Assembly: GCF_008152325.1 (NCBI RefSeq) | Contig: NZ_CP042243.1 | Span: 1,183,026-1,247,025, forward strand | DNA: 64,000 bases | Reading direction: 5' to 3' | Origin: Crassaminicella thermophila | Lineage (GTDB): Bacteria; Bacillota; Clostridia; Peptostreptococcales; Thermotaleaceae | Shown here: positions 1-8,150 of the stretch, piece after piece | Layout: each line of letters begins with the position of its first letter | Numbering within the stretch: the first letter of the stretch is position 1 | Translations under genes and position numbers: made by a program | The notes under the pieces: generated by a model | What the model was told of the DNA's origin: nothing | The model's database searches: none | What the model saw: only the letters and a program-made list of their open reading frames with translations

Positions 1-17
1 GAAAGGAAAGATATTAG

Positions 18-1682
18 ATGAAGAAAGTGTGGTGGAAGGAAGCTGTTGCATATCAAATATATCCTAGAAGTTTTAAAGATTCAAATGGTGATGGAATAGG
101 AGATTTACAGGGGATAATTTCCAAATTAGATTATTTAAAAGATTTAGGAATTGATGTAATCTGGATTTGCCCAATGTATAAATCACCAAATGATGATAAT
201 GGCTATGATATTAGTGATTATCAGGAGATTATGGATGATTTTGGTACAATGGATGATTTTGATCAGCTTCTGCAAGAAGTTCACAATCGTGGCATGAAAC
301 TTATCATTGATTTGGTTATAAATCACACAAGTGACGAACACCCATGGTTTATTGAGGCATGTTCTTCAAAAGATAGTTTAAAACGTGATTGGTATATATG
401 GCGGGACGGTAAAGATGGAAAAGAGCCAAACAACTGGGAAAGTATTTTCGGTGGTTCTGCTTGGGAATATGATAAAAAGAGCGGCCAATATTACCTACAT
501 TTATTTTCCCCAAAACAACCAGATTTAAACTGGGAGAATGAGAATATGCGTCAAGCTATTTATAGTATGATTAATTGGTGGTTAGATAAAGGAATTGATG
601 GTTTTAGAGTAGACGCAATTAGTCATATAAAAAAAGAAGAAGGATTAAAAGATATGCCTAATCCAGAAGGCTTAAAATATGTTGCATCTTTTGATAAGCA
701 TATGAATGTAGAGGGAATTCATAAATACCTTAAAGAACTAAAAGAAAATACTTTTTCTAAATATGATATTATGACTGTTGGAGAAGCAAATGGTGTAAAT
801 ATTGAAGATGCATCTTATTGGGTTAGTGAAGAAAAAGGAAAATTTAACATGGTTTTTCAATTTGAACACTTGGATTTATGGAATACTCAAAAAAAGAATC
901 AATTAGATATTGTAAATTTAAAAAAGATATTATCAAAATGGCAGGAAGGTTTAGAAGGCAAAGGATGGAATGCATTATATATTGAAAATCATGATATACC
1001 ACGTATTGTTTCTACTTGGGGAAATGATACGGTTTATTGGCGTGAGAGTGCAACATCACTAGCTGTTATGTATTTTATGATGCAGGGAACGCCTTTTATA
1101 TATCAAGGACAAGAGATTGGAATGACAAATGTCAAATTCAAAAGAATTGAGGAATATAATGATGTAAAAACTAAAAATTTGTATGTTATGAACAGAGAAA
1201 AAGGGGTATCTCATGAAAATATCATGGAAATAATATGGGCATCATCTAGAGATAATGCTCGCACGCCTATGCAATGGGATGAATCACCAAATGCGGGATT
1301 TACTACTGGAACACCATGGATTAGGGTTAATCCAAATTTTAGAGAAATTAATGTAGCAAGACAGGAAAAAGATGAAAGCTCTGTGCTTAATTTCTATAAA
1401 AAAATGATTAAGATAAGAAAAGAAAACCATGTTTTAATATATGGAAAATATTATTTGATTCTAGAAAATAATGAGCAAATTTTTGCATATACACGTACAT
1501 TAGACGATGAAAAAGTTGTTGTAATATGCAATCTAACAGATTCAAAAGCTGTATATGAGTATAAGGACATAGAACTAAAATATGAAGGACTGCTACTAAG
1601 TAATTATGATGTTAAACAGCACGATCCTACAACAGATATAGTATTAAAACCATACGAGACAAGAGTTTATATGGCTATATAA
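18..1682 (+). CDS. malL: GH13 alpha-glucosidase (oligo-1,6-glucosidase type)
   Basis: A cytoplasmic glycoside hydrolase of 554 residues that should release glucose from the non-reducing end of isomalto- or malto-oligosaccharides. The family's catalytic triad is visible: nucleophile D199 in GFRVDA, acid/base E256 in TVGEAN, and D326 in NHD. The signature QPDLN (167-171) belongs to the oligo-1,6-glucosidase branch, and the length fits that branch (550-560 residues). There is no signal peptide, so the substrate is taken up first. The start follows an AGGAAAG site near the window edge, so upstream operon partners such as a sugar transporter cannot be seen. Trehalose-6-phosphate hydrolase is a close relative and cannot be excluded from motifs alone. 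A bidirectional hairpin terminator follows. Confidence 0.9.
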   Translation: MKKVWWKEAVAYQIYPRSFKDSNGDGIGDLQGIISKLDYLKDLGIDVIWICPMYKSPNDDNGYDISDYQEIMDDFGTMDDFDQLLQEVHNRGMKLIIDLVINHTSDEHPWFIEACSSKDSLKRDWYIWRDGKDGKEPNNWESIFGGSAWEYDKKSGQYYLHLFSPKQPDLNWENENMRQAIYSMINWWLDKGIDGFRVDAISHIKKEEGLKDMPNPEGLKYVASFDKHMNVEGIHKYLKELKENTFSKYDIMTVGEANGVNIEDASYWVSEEKGKFNMVFQFEHLDLWNTQKKNQLDIVNLKKILSKWQEGLEGKGWNALYIENHDIPRIVSTWGNDTVYWRESATSLAVMYFMMQGTPFIYQGQEIGMTNVKFKRIEEYNDVKTKNLYVMNREKGVSHENIMEIIWASSRDNARTPMQWDESPNAGFTTGTPWIRVNPNFREINVARQEKDESSVLNFYKKMIKIRKENHVLIYGKYYLILENNEQIFAYTRTLDDEKVVVICNLTDSKAVYEYKDIELKYEGLLLSNYDVKQHDPTTDIVLKPYETRVYMAI

Positions 1683-1708
1683 TCAATGTTAATACATTTG
1701 ATTTTTTT

Positions 1709-1745
1709 AAAAAAGGTTGTGCTATTTTTAAGCACAACCTTTTTT
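1709..1745. terminator. Bidirectional intrinsic terminator
   Basis: A 15-bp A/T-flanked stem (GGTTGTGCT paired with AGCACAACC plus flanking A and T runs) with a 7-base loop. It lies between the convergent alpha-glucosidase and SleB-like genes, and the runs serve both strands. Confidence 0.85.
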
Positions 1746-1753
1746 AAAAATAT

Positions 1754-2452
1754 TTACTTATAAAATACATGATCACCAATTCTTGTAACATATGTTTTGT
1801 TTTGTACAATCCATTTAGCGGCTGATTTGTCAGGATTAAAGAAATATTCGGCACTACCTACAGGACGTACGCCGTTTAATGCATCCTTTGCTGCTTGTAT
1901 ACTTTCCTCTGATGGTGTATTATAAATAGTTCCTTCTGCTACAGGGCTAAACTGTGGGATTCCTTTATAATAATCAAATATTACATTATAAACAGTATTT
2001 GGAAATTCACTTGATTTTACTCTATTTAATATTACATTTCCTACTGCTACCTTACCTTTATAAGGCTCTGCTCCAGCTTCTGCATGAATAATTCTTGACA
2101 TCCAATATAAATCTTTAGAATACTGATTTGTTGAAGTATTTATTCCTCTAGAAACAGGCGTATTTGCATATAGTCTAGACTGAGTCTGTTTTCCTGCTAT
2201 ACCATCTACTGTAATATGAACCGATTTTTGAAATTCCATAACAGCCTTTTTGGTTATTGGTCCAAAAATTCCATCAGCTGAGTCTTTTAGAAATCCTTTA
2301 CTTATCAATGCTTTCTGGAGTCTGACTACTTCATAGCCTCTGCTTCCGTACTTTAATGTAACATATTCACTAGCAAACACATTCATTACTTGTAGCGATA
2401 TGCATAAAATAATTAAACAAATCGCAACAAGTTTTTTCTTATTTGTTTTCAT
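1754..2452 (-). CDS. sleB: SleB/CwlJ-type cell wall hydrolase with peptidoglycan-binding domain
   Basis: A secreted peptidoglycan hydrolase of about 232 residues. It has a signal peptide (residues 1-28), a PG_binding_1 domain (about 32-95, with GIFGPITKKAV), and a Hydrolase_2 catalytic domain (about 115-232). In the motif HAEAGAEPY, E125 corresponds to the catalytic glutamate of SleB lytic transglycosylases. The reading frame stays open upstream to 2533, but those residues would be translated riboswitch. I placed the start at the ATG preceded by AAGGAG; a TTG six bases earlier is an alternative. SleB itself degrades spore cortex at germination, but control by c-di-AMP suggests this paralogue may act in vegetative wall turnover. 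The gene name marks the domain family only. Confidence 0.85.
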   Translation of the reverse strand: MKTNKKKLVAICLIILCISLQVMNVFASEYVTLKYGSRGYEVVRLQKALISKGFLKDSADGIFGPITKKAVMEFQKSVHITVDGIAGKQTQSRLYANTPVSRGINTSTNQYSKDLYWMSRIIHAEAGAEPYKGKVAVGNVILNRVKSSEFPNTVYNVIFDYYKGIPQFSPVAEGTIYNTPSEESIQAAKDALNGVRPVGSAEYFFNPDKSAAKWIVQNKTYVTRIGDHVFYK

Positions 2453-2474
2453 GCACAATACACTCCTTCCATAA

Positions 2475-2588
2475 TCTGCTTCCGAAGTTAGCTGACGGGT
2501 TCGGGATAGAAGGTTCCCTACCATGTTATGCATGGATTAACCCCTTAAGGTGGTTCCTCCGTACCCAGAAAATCTGAGATTCAGCAAA
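2475..2588 (-). promoter_or_regulatory. c-di-AMP riboswitch (ydaO/yuaA class)
   Basis: The minus-strand leader of the SleB-like gene carries the conserved blocks of the ydaO motif in order: GCTGAATCT, GGTACGGAGGAACC, GGGGTTAATCC, GTAGGG and CCCGAACCCGTCAGCTAAC. A closing P1 helix of six pairs joins UUUGCU (2588-2583) to AGCAGA (2480-2475). Known members of this class bind cyclic di-AMP and usually turn off wall hydrolase and potassium or osmolyte transport genes. The ribosome binding site AAGGAG starts a few bases after P1. I see no clear terminator between aptamer and start codon, so control at translation initiation is possible; that last point is inference. Confidence 0.9.
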
Positions 2589-2611
2589 TGTAATGTGTTT
2601 ACATAGTGAGT

Positions 2612-2640
2612 ATTATATAAAAAAATATATATTATGTCAA
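2612..2640 (-). promoter_or_regulatory. Sigma-A type promoter of the c-di-AMP leader
   Basis: TTGACA (2640-2635), a 17-base spacer and TATAAT (2617-2612) on the minus strand. This matches the housekeeping consensus exactly and places transcription start near 2605, just before the riboswitch. It argues for vegetative rather than forespore expression of the hydrolase. Confidence 0.85.
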
Positions 2641-2678
2641 CCAAATAAGCAATAGAATATTATGGTAATGTATGCTAC

Positions 2679-3035
2679 TTAATAGCACATAAAGCTGTGA
2701 ATATCTGTTATTGCGAGTTTTTGATATATCCAACATAAATTATTCCAAATCCAGCAATAAATAAAATTTTTATTTATTAAGATAGGTTTTGTCCAAAACT
2801 GTAAACCATTATTTAACCATATATAAGTATACTTGAATTTACAATTCCTGATTGCATATTGACAAATCATACCTGTACCAGGAACCTTTGTTCTTCCTTC
2901 TGCCTTTGCTTTTGATATTGATGGTATAAAAGGGGGTGGAGGATAATCAGGAGGTCCGTATGAATTATTAACATTTGGCCTACCTACAGGTGGCAAAGCA
3001 TTACATCCTCATCTAAATAATGATTTATTAGACAT
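2679..3035 (-). pseudogene. Small proline-rich protein gene interrupted by an in-frame stop
   Basis: The gene begins at an ATG (3035) with an AAAGGAG site and encodes MSNKSLFR. It then meets TGA at 3011-3009 and continues in the same frame for over 100 codons: GCNALPPVGRPNVNNSYGPP, a stretch of prolines, then an aromatic-rich C-terminal region with TYIWLNNG and FWTKP, ending SFMCY. From memory, this layout (Pro-rich head, W/Y-rich tail with paired cysteines) occurs in an unnamed family of small clostridial proteins; I know no function for it. The stop could derive from CGA by one C-to-T change. A TTG at 2996 could restart translation but has no ribosome binding site. I read it as a recent nonsense pseudogene. 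Confidence 0.6.
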
Positions 3036-3181
3036 ATAAAAACTCCTTTCTATTTGTATATTACATAATATGTTTTTATAAAAATAAAAGTTAGGGGTAA
3101 CATTGTAAGGCATTCCCCTTTTTTAGTAGTGTATGATATAATTTAAAAACAGAATATTTTAATAGAGTAGGAGTAAAAATT

Positions 3182-4426
3182 ATGACAAATCAGTTTTTTA
3201 ACAGTAAGGAATACGAATTGAAAAATGGCATACGACTTATAACTATAAAAAAAGATACACATATTGCATCAATACACGTAGGGATTCATATAGGTTCTAT
3301 GTATGAACAGAAGCACGAAAAAGGTATTTGTCATTTTATTGAGCATATGCTGTTTAAAGGGACAAATAAAAGAGATAATAATAGAATCAATCAAGATCTT
3401 GAGGAAAGAGCGGGTTCTTATGATGCATATACAGATTATACTTCTACAGTATTAGCAATAACTGCGTTGTCTGAAGAATTAGAAGCTTCAACAGAACTTT
3501 TATCTGATATGATTATTAATTCGACATTTCCAAAAGAGGAAATAGATAAGGAAAGAAAAGTAATTTTATCGGAATTGAAAACAAGTATGGATGATGTGGA
3601 ACAATATAGCTTTAATAAAATAAATGAGGTAGCTTTTAAGAAGAGTCCATTGCGTTATGATATATTGGGAAGTGAAAAAACTATTAAAAGCTTTACTAAA
3701 GAGCAGCTTGAGAATTTTTATCATGATCATTATATACCAAATAAATGTATTATCAGTGTAGTTTCTCCTTTTAGTCATGATATTGTAAAGAAAATGATAG
3801 AAAAGTACTTTAATAATTGGGAGAAAAGAGAAGAAAAAAATGTTTTAGTTTCTGTAGAAAAAAATAGGAATATTGAAAAGGTATCATATAAAAGGAATAT
3901 AGAACAAAATACAATACTTTTTCTATATACATTTTATGGATTGACACGTAAAGAAGAATTGGCTTTAGAAATATTAAATTATAAGTTTGGAGAGAGCGCT
4001 AACTCGATTTTGTTTCGAGCCCTTAGGGAAGAAAAAGGTTTTTCATATGATGTTTATTCTGAAATAGATGTAACAGAATTCATAAAAACCTTATATATAT
4101 ATACAACAGCCGAAGAAGATGATATTTGGAAAGCAAAGAAAGTTATTGAGGATTGTATCACAAAGATAAAGAATAAGGAGATATATTTTGATGATAAACA
4201 TATTACCCATATGAAAAAGGTAATGAAAACAGGGATTTTTTCAATACTAGAAGATTCACAAGCATTGGGAAATTATGTTTTGCATCAAAAGATGATGGGT
4301 AGAAAGATTGATGTGTTTATTGATGATATAAAAGAACTAGATGATATTAAAGGGGATGATATTTGTAAGGTAGCGCAGAAAGTATTTTGTAAACCAACCA
4401 TCCATATTTTATTAAATAAAAAGTAA
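3182..4426 (+). CDS. M16 family zinc peptidase
   Basis: A 414-residue pitrilysin-type peptidase, the length of the single-unit mitochondrial-processing-peptidase-like members (410-430). The inverted zinc motif HxxEH is seen as HFIEH at 51-55, and a third ligand, E131, lies 76 residues later in the usual place. The C-terminal half has the paired domain with an RxxxR-like segment (FRALREEKGFSYDV). There is no signal peptide, so it is cytoplasmic. Relatives degrade short or unfolded peptides or process small secreted peptides, but no precursor peptide is visible nearby. It starts at ATG after TAGGAG and ends in a terminator shared with the convergent gene. Confidence 0.9.
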   Translation: MTNQFFNSKEYELKNGIRLITIKKDTHIASIHVGIHIGSMYEQKHEKGICHFIEHMLFKGTNKRDNNRINQDLEERAGSYDAYTDYTSTVLAITALSEELEASTELLSDMIINSTFPKEEIDKERKVILSELKTSMDDVEQYSFNKINEVAFKKSPLRYDILGSEKTIKSFTKEQLENFYHDHYIPNKCIISVVSPFSHDIVKKMIEKYFNNWEKREEKNVLVSVEKNRNIEKVSYKRNIEQNTILFLYTFYGLTRKEELALEILNYKFGESANSILFRALREEKGFSYDVYSEIDVTEFIKTLYIYTTAEEDDIWKAKKVIEDCITKIKNKEIYFDDKHITHMKKVMKTGIFSILEDSQALGNYVLHQKMMGRKIDVFIDDIKELDDIKGDDICKVAQKVFCKPTIHILLNKK

Positions 4427-4428
4427 GT

Positions 4429-4456
4429 TAGGCCAAGATAACCTTGGCCTATTTTG
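4429..4456. terminator. Bidirectional terminator
   Basis: TAGGCCAAG pairs with CTTGGCCTA around a 5-base loop, followed by ATTTTGTT. It overlaps the last codons of the convergent amidohydrolase gene. Confidence 0.8.
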
Positions 4457-5735
4457 TTAATTTTTCAGCACATAATTGGGCATTTTGCATTACTTCTTCT
4501 AGATTAATTGTTGTTAATTTGCGATTTTCCATTAATATATTTCCATCTACAATAACGGTATCTACATCTGAACCTTGAATAGAATATACTAATAAAGATA
4601 CTATGTTGTGCTTTGGATATAGATGAGGCTTGTTTAAGTCAATTAAAATAATATCTGCACATTTTCCTACTTCTATTGAGCCCACTTTATCTTCTATTCC
4701 TAATGCCTTAGCTCCATTGATTGTAGCCATTTTTAGTGCTGTAGCCGCAGGTACAGCTGTGCTATCTCCCGTAATACCTTTATTAAGTATAGAAGCAAGT
4801 TTCATTTCTTCAAACATATTTAGATTATTGTTACTACAAGAGCTATCTGTTCCTAATGCAACATTAATTTTATTTTTTAGCATTTTGTAAACAGGAGAAA
4901 AACCATTTGCAAGCTTCAAGTTGCTTACAGGATTATTTAATACATGAACATTTTTGTCCTTTAGGATCAAAATATCTTCATCTGATAAATGAACACAATG
5001 TGCTGCTAAAGTATGTACATCAAATAATCCTAAATCATATAAGTGTTTTACAGGTGATTTACCATAAGTATTTATACTGTCTTGTACCTCTTTAATACTT
5101 TCACTTAAATGAATATGAATTCCTGTATTTAGTTCTTTTGCCAAAGGAATAATTTTTTTTAGGTAGTCTGCTGAACAGGTATATGGAGCATGTGGGCCAA
5201 CGAAAACCCTGATTCTATCATTATTTGATTTATGCCACTTTTTATACAAATCTCTTGTAATTTTAAAATCAGACTGATCATCTCTCGTTTTATCAAAAAG
5301 TGTGTCACAAATGCATCCTCTTATTTTTGCATCTTGAGCTGCTTTCGCAACAGTATCAGCAAAATTATACATATCATTAAAGCAAGTAACGCCTGACATG
5401 ATTAATTCTGCAATACTTAACATACTTCCCCAATAAACAATTTCTTCTGTTAATTTTGGTTCTATTGGCCATACTTTTTCTGTAAGCCATTCCCAAAGGG
5501 GTAAGTCATCTGCATAGTTTCTTAAAAGAGACATAGGCAAATGGGTATGTGTGTTAATAAGTCCTGGCATAACAAGTTTATCTGTGGCAGAGATAAGCTT
5601 GTCATACTCAAAGCTTTTTGGAATTTCTCCTATATATTGGATCACTCCATCTTTTATAGCAATATCTTTATTTTCTATAAAAACTTTTTCTTTATCGAAG
5701 CATAATATCGAAGGATTTTTTATGAGTATATTCAT
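4449..5735 (-). CDS. mtaD: Amidohydrolase, MTA/SAH deaminase type
   Basis: A 428-residue metal-dependent hydrolase of the 5-methylthioadenosine/S-adenosylhomocysteine deaminase group. The metal ligands are in order: NTHTHLPM, HIHLSE, AAHCVHL and LGTDSSCSNNN. It would deaminate adenosine-type thioethers to the inosine forms. It is the third gene of deoB-pnp-mtaD, and the phosphorylase next door could then cleave the inosine product, which makes a coherent MTA or adenosine salvage route. Substrate is inferred; guanine and other base deaminases share these motifs. I chose the ATG at 5735, eight bases after AGGAAG, over the GTG at 5744. Confidence 0.82.
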   Translation of the reverse strand: MNILIKNPSILCFDKEKVFIENKDIAIKDGVIQYIGEIPKSFEYDKLISATDKLVMPGLINTHTHLPMSLLRNYADDLPLWEWLTEKVWPIEPKLTEEIVYWGSMLSIAELIMSGVTCFNDMYNFADTVAKAAQDAKIRGCICDTLFDKTRDDQSDFKITRDLYKKWHKSNNDRIRVFVGPHAPYTCSADYLKKIIPLAKELNTGIHIHLSESIKEVQDSINTYGKSPVKHLYDLGLFDVHTLAAHCVHLSDEDILILKDKNVHVLNNPVSNLKLANGFSPVYKMLKNKINVALGTDSSCSNNNLNMFEEMKLASILNKGITGDSTAVPAATALKMATINGAKALGIEDKVGSIEVGKCADIILIDLNKPHLYPKHNIVSLLVYSIQGSDVDTVIVDGNILMENRKLTTINLEEVMQNAQLCAEKLTK

Positions 5736-5801
5736 GAAATCCACTTCCTATCGTTTGATATTATTTTACACTATTATATATATAGTGAATAATTTAGTTT
5801 T

Positions 5802-6620
5802 TTATATGGATTTAATAATATTTTTCATAAGTGTAATAAACTTTGCTCTTGCTTTTTCTGAAGTTTCCATTACTTCATTGTGATCTAATGGCTGGTCTAA
5901 AATTCCTGCTGCCATATTTGTCATACAAGATACACCAATTACTTTTATACCGCTATGAATAGCTGTAATAACTTCTGGTACAGTAGACATACCTACAGCA
6001 TCTGCTCCTAATGTACGTACCATTTTAATTTCTGCAGGAGTTTCATAAGTAGGACCGCTCATGCAAGCATAAACACCTTCTTGCAACTCAATATTTAAAG
6101 ATTTGGCAATTTCTTTTACTTTAGTTCTTAAATCTTTATCGTAGGCATTAGACATATCTGGGAAACGTGTACCAAATTCACCTAAATTTTTGCCAATTAA
6201 TGGATTATCTCCAGACAGATTCAAGTGATCAGAAATAAGCATTAAATCTCCAGGTTTATATGAAGTGTTTACAGCGCCAGCAGCATTTGTAACAATTAAA
6301 GTTTTTATTCCTAATAATTTCATTACGCGAACTGGAAATGTTACTTCTTTCATATGATATCCTTCATAGAAATGAAAACGTCCTTGCATGGCAACTACTT
6401 TTTTTCCTTCTAATGTTCCAATTACCAATTGTCCTGCATGACCTTCTACTGTAGATACTGGAAAATTTGGGATTTCACTATAAGGATAAACCTCTTTATT
6501 TTCTATTTGATCTGCAATAGCACCAAGTCCTGAGCCTAGTATAAGGCCAATTTCGGGTTGAAATTTTGATTTTTGTAAAATGTATTCTGCTGATTGTTTA
6601 ATGCTTTTGTAAAAATCCAT
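5802..6620 (-). CDS. punA: Purine nucleoside phosphorylase (PNP-I, trimeric type)
   Basis: A 272-residue enzyme that splits purine (deoxy)nucleosides with phosphate into base and (deoxy)ribose-1-phosphate. Family motifs seen: GLILGSGLG phosphate loop near the N-terminus, VEGHAGQL, GRFHFYEGY, NAAGAVN, and the base-binding segment MSGPTYETPAEIKM followed by GADAVGMSTVPE. Length fits trimeric PNPs (265-290). It starts at ATG after AGGAGG, 14 bases downstream of deoB. The ribose-1-phosphate made here is the substrate of deoB. The same fold includes MTA phosphorylases, so thio-nucleosides delivered by the neighbouring deaminase are possible substrates. Confidence 0.93.
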   Translation of the reverse strand: MDFYKSIKQSAEYILQKSKFQPEIGLILGSGLGAIADQIENKEVYPYSEIPNFPVSTVEGHAGQLVIGTLEGKKVVAMQGRFHFYEGYHMKEVTFPVRVMKLLGIKTLIVTNAAGAVNTSYKPGDLMLISDHLNLSGDNPLIGKNLGEFGTRFPDMSNAYDKDLRTKVKEIAKSLNIELQEGVYACMSGPTYETPAEIKMVRTLGADAVGMSTVPEVITAIHSGIKVIGVSCMTNMAAGILDQPLDHNEVMETSEKARAKFITLMKNIIKSI

Positions 6621-6634
6621 ACATTTTTTCCTCC

Positions 6635-7810
6635 TTATTTTTTAATAATTTCTTTTAAGAAACTATTACCATGTTTTACGGGTTCAACATGAAAGATTTC
6701 AGCTACCGTTTGTCCCATATCAGCAAAGGTTGTTCTTGTTCCTAAATTAATATTTTTTTCAAGTGGCTTGCCGTATGCTAAGAAAGGAACATATTCTCTA
6801 GAGTGATCAGTACCTGGCATTGTAGGATCACATCCATGGTCAGCTGTAATAAATAATATATCTGTATCTTTCATTGTATCAAATATTTCAGGTAATCTTT
6901 TGTCAAAATCTGCTAATCCTTGTGCATAAGCTTTAACATTATTACGATGACCCCACTTCATATCAAAATCAACAAGGTTTGTAAAAATTAATCCTTTTTT
7001 GTCTTGTTTCATATAGTTTAGGGTTTGATCAACACCATCCATATTATTTTTTGTATGAATTGCTTCTGTAATACCTTGCCCAGAAAAAATATCTTCAATT
7101 TTTCCTACGCCGATTACATTTAAATCAGCATTTTTTAGATTATCTAATAAAGTATTGTAAGGTGGAGTAAGAGAGAAATCCCTTCTATTAGCAGTTCGAG
7201 TAAAATTGCCTGGTTTTCCAATAAAAGGTCTTGCAATTATTCTAGCGACTCCATGCTCACCTTGTAAAATTTTTCTTGCTATTTTACACATTTCATATAA
7301 ACGATTAGTAGAAATTATTTCTTCATGTGCTGCAATTTGAAATACGCTATCAGCTGAAGTGTATACAATAGGATATCCTGTTTTTATATGCTCTTTACCT
7401 AGTTCTTCTATAATTGCTGTACCAGAAGCAGGCTTGTTTCCAATGATTTTTGTGCCGATTTCTTTTTCAAAAGCAGTAATGATTTCTTCTGGAAAACCAT
7501 TTGGATAAGTAGGAAAAGCTGTTTCTAAACAAACACCAGCCATTTCCCAATGTCCAGTAGTAGTATCTTTTCCTTCAGATTTTTCAGCAAAACGGCCATA
7601 GCATCCAATAGGATTTTCTGTTTTATTAATCCCTATCATACCATCAATATGACCAAGACCTAGTTTTTCCATATTAGGCAGATGTAATCCACCTAAAGCT
7701 TTGGAAATATTACCAATTGTATTGCTTCCAGCATCTCCATATTTTTCAGCATCTGGTAGCGCTCCCATACCAACACTATCTAATACAATCCAAATGACTC
7801 TATTAATCAT
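6635..7810 (-). CDS. deoB: Phosphopentomutase
   Basis: A 391-residue enzyme of the alkaline phosphatase superfamily that converts (deoxy)ribose-1-phosphate to the 5-phosphate, linking nucleoside breakdown to the pentose phosphate pathway. Motifs: metal-binding [13 protein letters not shown] at the N-terminus, the region around TTGHWEMAG, and the C-terminal metal site [18 protein letters not shown]. Length is normal (about 390). An upstream extension to 7831 exists, but GGAGG lies seven bases before the ATG at 7810, which decides the start. First gene of the deoB-pnp-mtaD operon; its leader contains a perfect 14-bp palindrome. Confidence 0.95.
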   Translation of the reverse strand: MINRVIWIVLDSVGMGALPDAEKYGDAGSNTIGNISKALGGLHLPNMEKLGLGHIDGMIGINKTENPIGCYGRFAEKSEGKDTTTGHWEMAGVCLETAFPTYPNGFPEEIITAFEKEIGTKIIGNKPASGTAIIEELGKEHIKTGYPIVYTSADSVFQIAAHEEIISTNRLYEMCKIARKILQGEHGVARIIARPFIGKPGNFTRTANRRDFSLTPPYNTLLDNLKNADLNVIGVGKIEDIFSGQGITEAIHTKNNMDGVDQTLNYMKQDKKGLIFTNLVDFDMKWGHRNNVKAYAQGLADFDKRLPEIFDTMKDTDILFITADHGCDPTMPGTDHSREYVPFLAYGKPLEKNINLGTRTTFADMGQTVAEIFHVEPVKHGNSFLKEIIKK

Positions 7811-7852
7811 AAAGCAACCTCCATTTAACAATAATTTAGTATTTTCTATTTT

Positions 7853-7866
7853 CAGATTTAAATCTG
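7853..7866. promoter_or_regulatory. Perfect palindrome in the deoB leader, candidate operator
   Basis: CAGATTTAAATCTG is a perfect 14-bp inverted repeat. It lies just downstream of a minus-strand TATAAT (7879-7874) and upstream of the deoB ribosome binding site, where a repressor would block initiation. The protein that might bind it is unknown. Confidence 0.45.
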
Positions 7867-7954
7867 TCTATAGATTATATTTAACCATATCATATCGAAA
7901 AAATACGATTTTGTTAATAGTAAATTTATATGTACTTAAAAAAAATCCCTTAGA

Positions 7955-7986
7955 TAAATTAGAATTCTTATAAATTAGAATTCTTA
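7955..7986. repeat. Tandem 16-bp direct repeat between deoB and nupC
   Basis: TAAATTAGAATTCTTA occurs twice head to tail (7955-7970 and 7971-7986). A partial third match, CAATTAGAATTTTG, lies about 35 bases further on. Each unit contains the palindromic core GAATTC. The 340-bp gap between the divergent operons holds no gene; these repeats, the palindrome at 7853 and the nupC promoter are what I can see in it. Confidence 0.6.
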
Positions 7987-8059
7987 ATAAATTAATATAT
8001 AAATATTTTGAGATTTTGTCAATTAGAATTTTGAGGAATATAATTTTAGAAATTTCCAT

Positions 8060-8088
8060 TTGCAATTTGTCGAAAAATGCGGTATACT
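8060..8088 (+). promoter_or_regulatory. nupC promoter
   Basis: TTGCAA (8060-8065), a 17-base spacer and TATACT (8083-8088). Transcription would start near 8095, about 55 bases before the nupC start codon. Confidence 0.65.
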
Positions 8089-8098
8089 TCTAAACATG

Positions 8099-8112
8099 TG
8101 AAAACGTTTCCG
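8099..8112 (+). promoter_or_regulatory. cre-like catabolite control site
   Basis: TGAAAACGTTTCCG matches the CcpA box TGWAANCGNTNWCA except in the last base or two. It sits directly after the predicted start point of nupC, a position from which CcpA normally represses. A CcpA-like LacI-family protein is encoded at 51230-52237. Binding is inferred. Confidence 0.5.
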
Positions 8113-8150
8113 TTTTTAAACAATAATTTTCATAAGGAAGGTGGAAAAGA

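Noticed and set aside
2453-2533. Upstream extension of the SleB-like frame
   Set aside because: Those codons are the c-di-AMP riboswitch read as protein; the signal peptide starts at 2452.
3092-3126. Terminator on the plus strand before the M16 gene
   Set aside because: AGGGG and CCCCT with a T-run are present, but the inner part does not pair well and no plus-strand gene ends there.
7955-7986. CRISPR array
   Set aside because: Two head-to-tail 16-bp units with no spacers and no cas genes nearby; better read as a tandem duplication or binding sites.
7868-8065. 65-codon frame on the minus strand upstream of deoB
   Set aside because: A/T-rich low-complexity product, no ribosome binding site, and it covers repeats and the nupC promoter.
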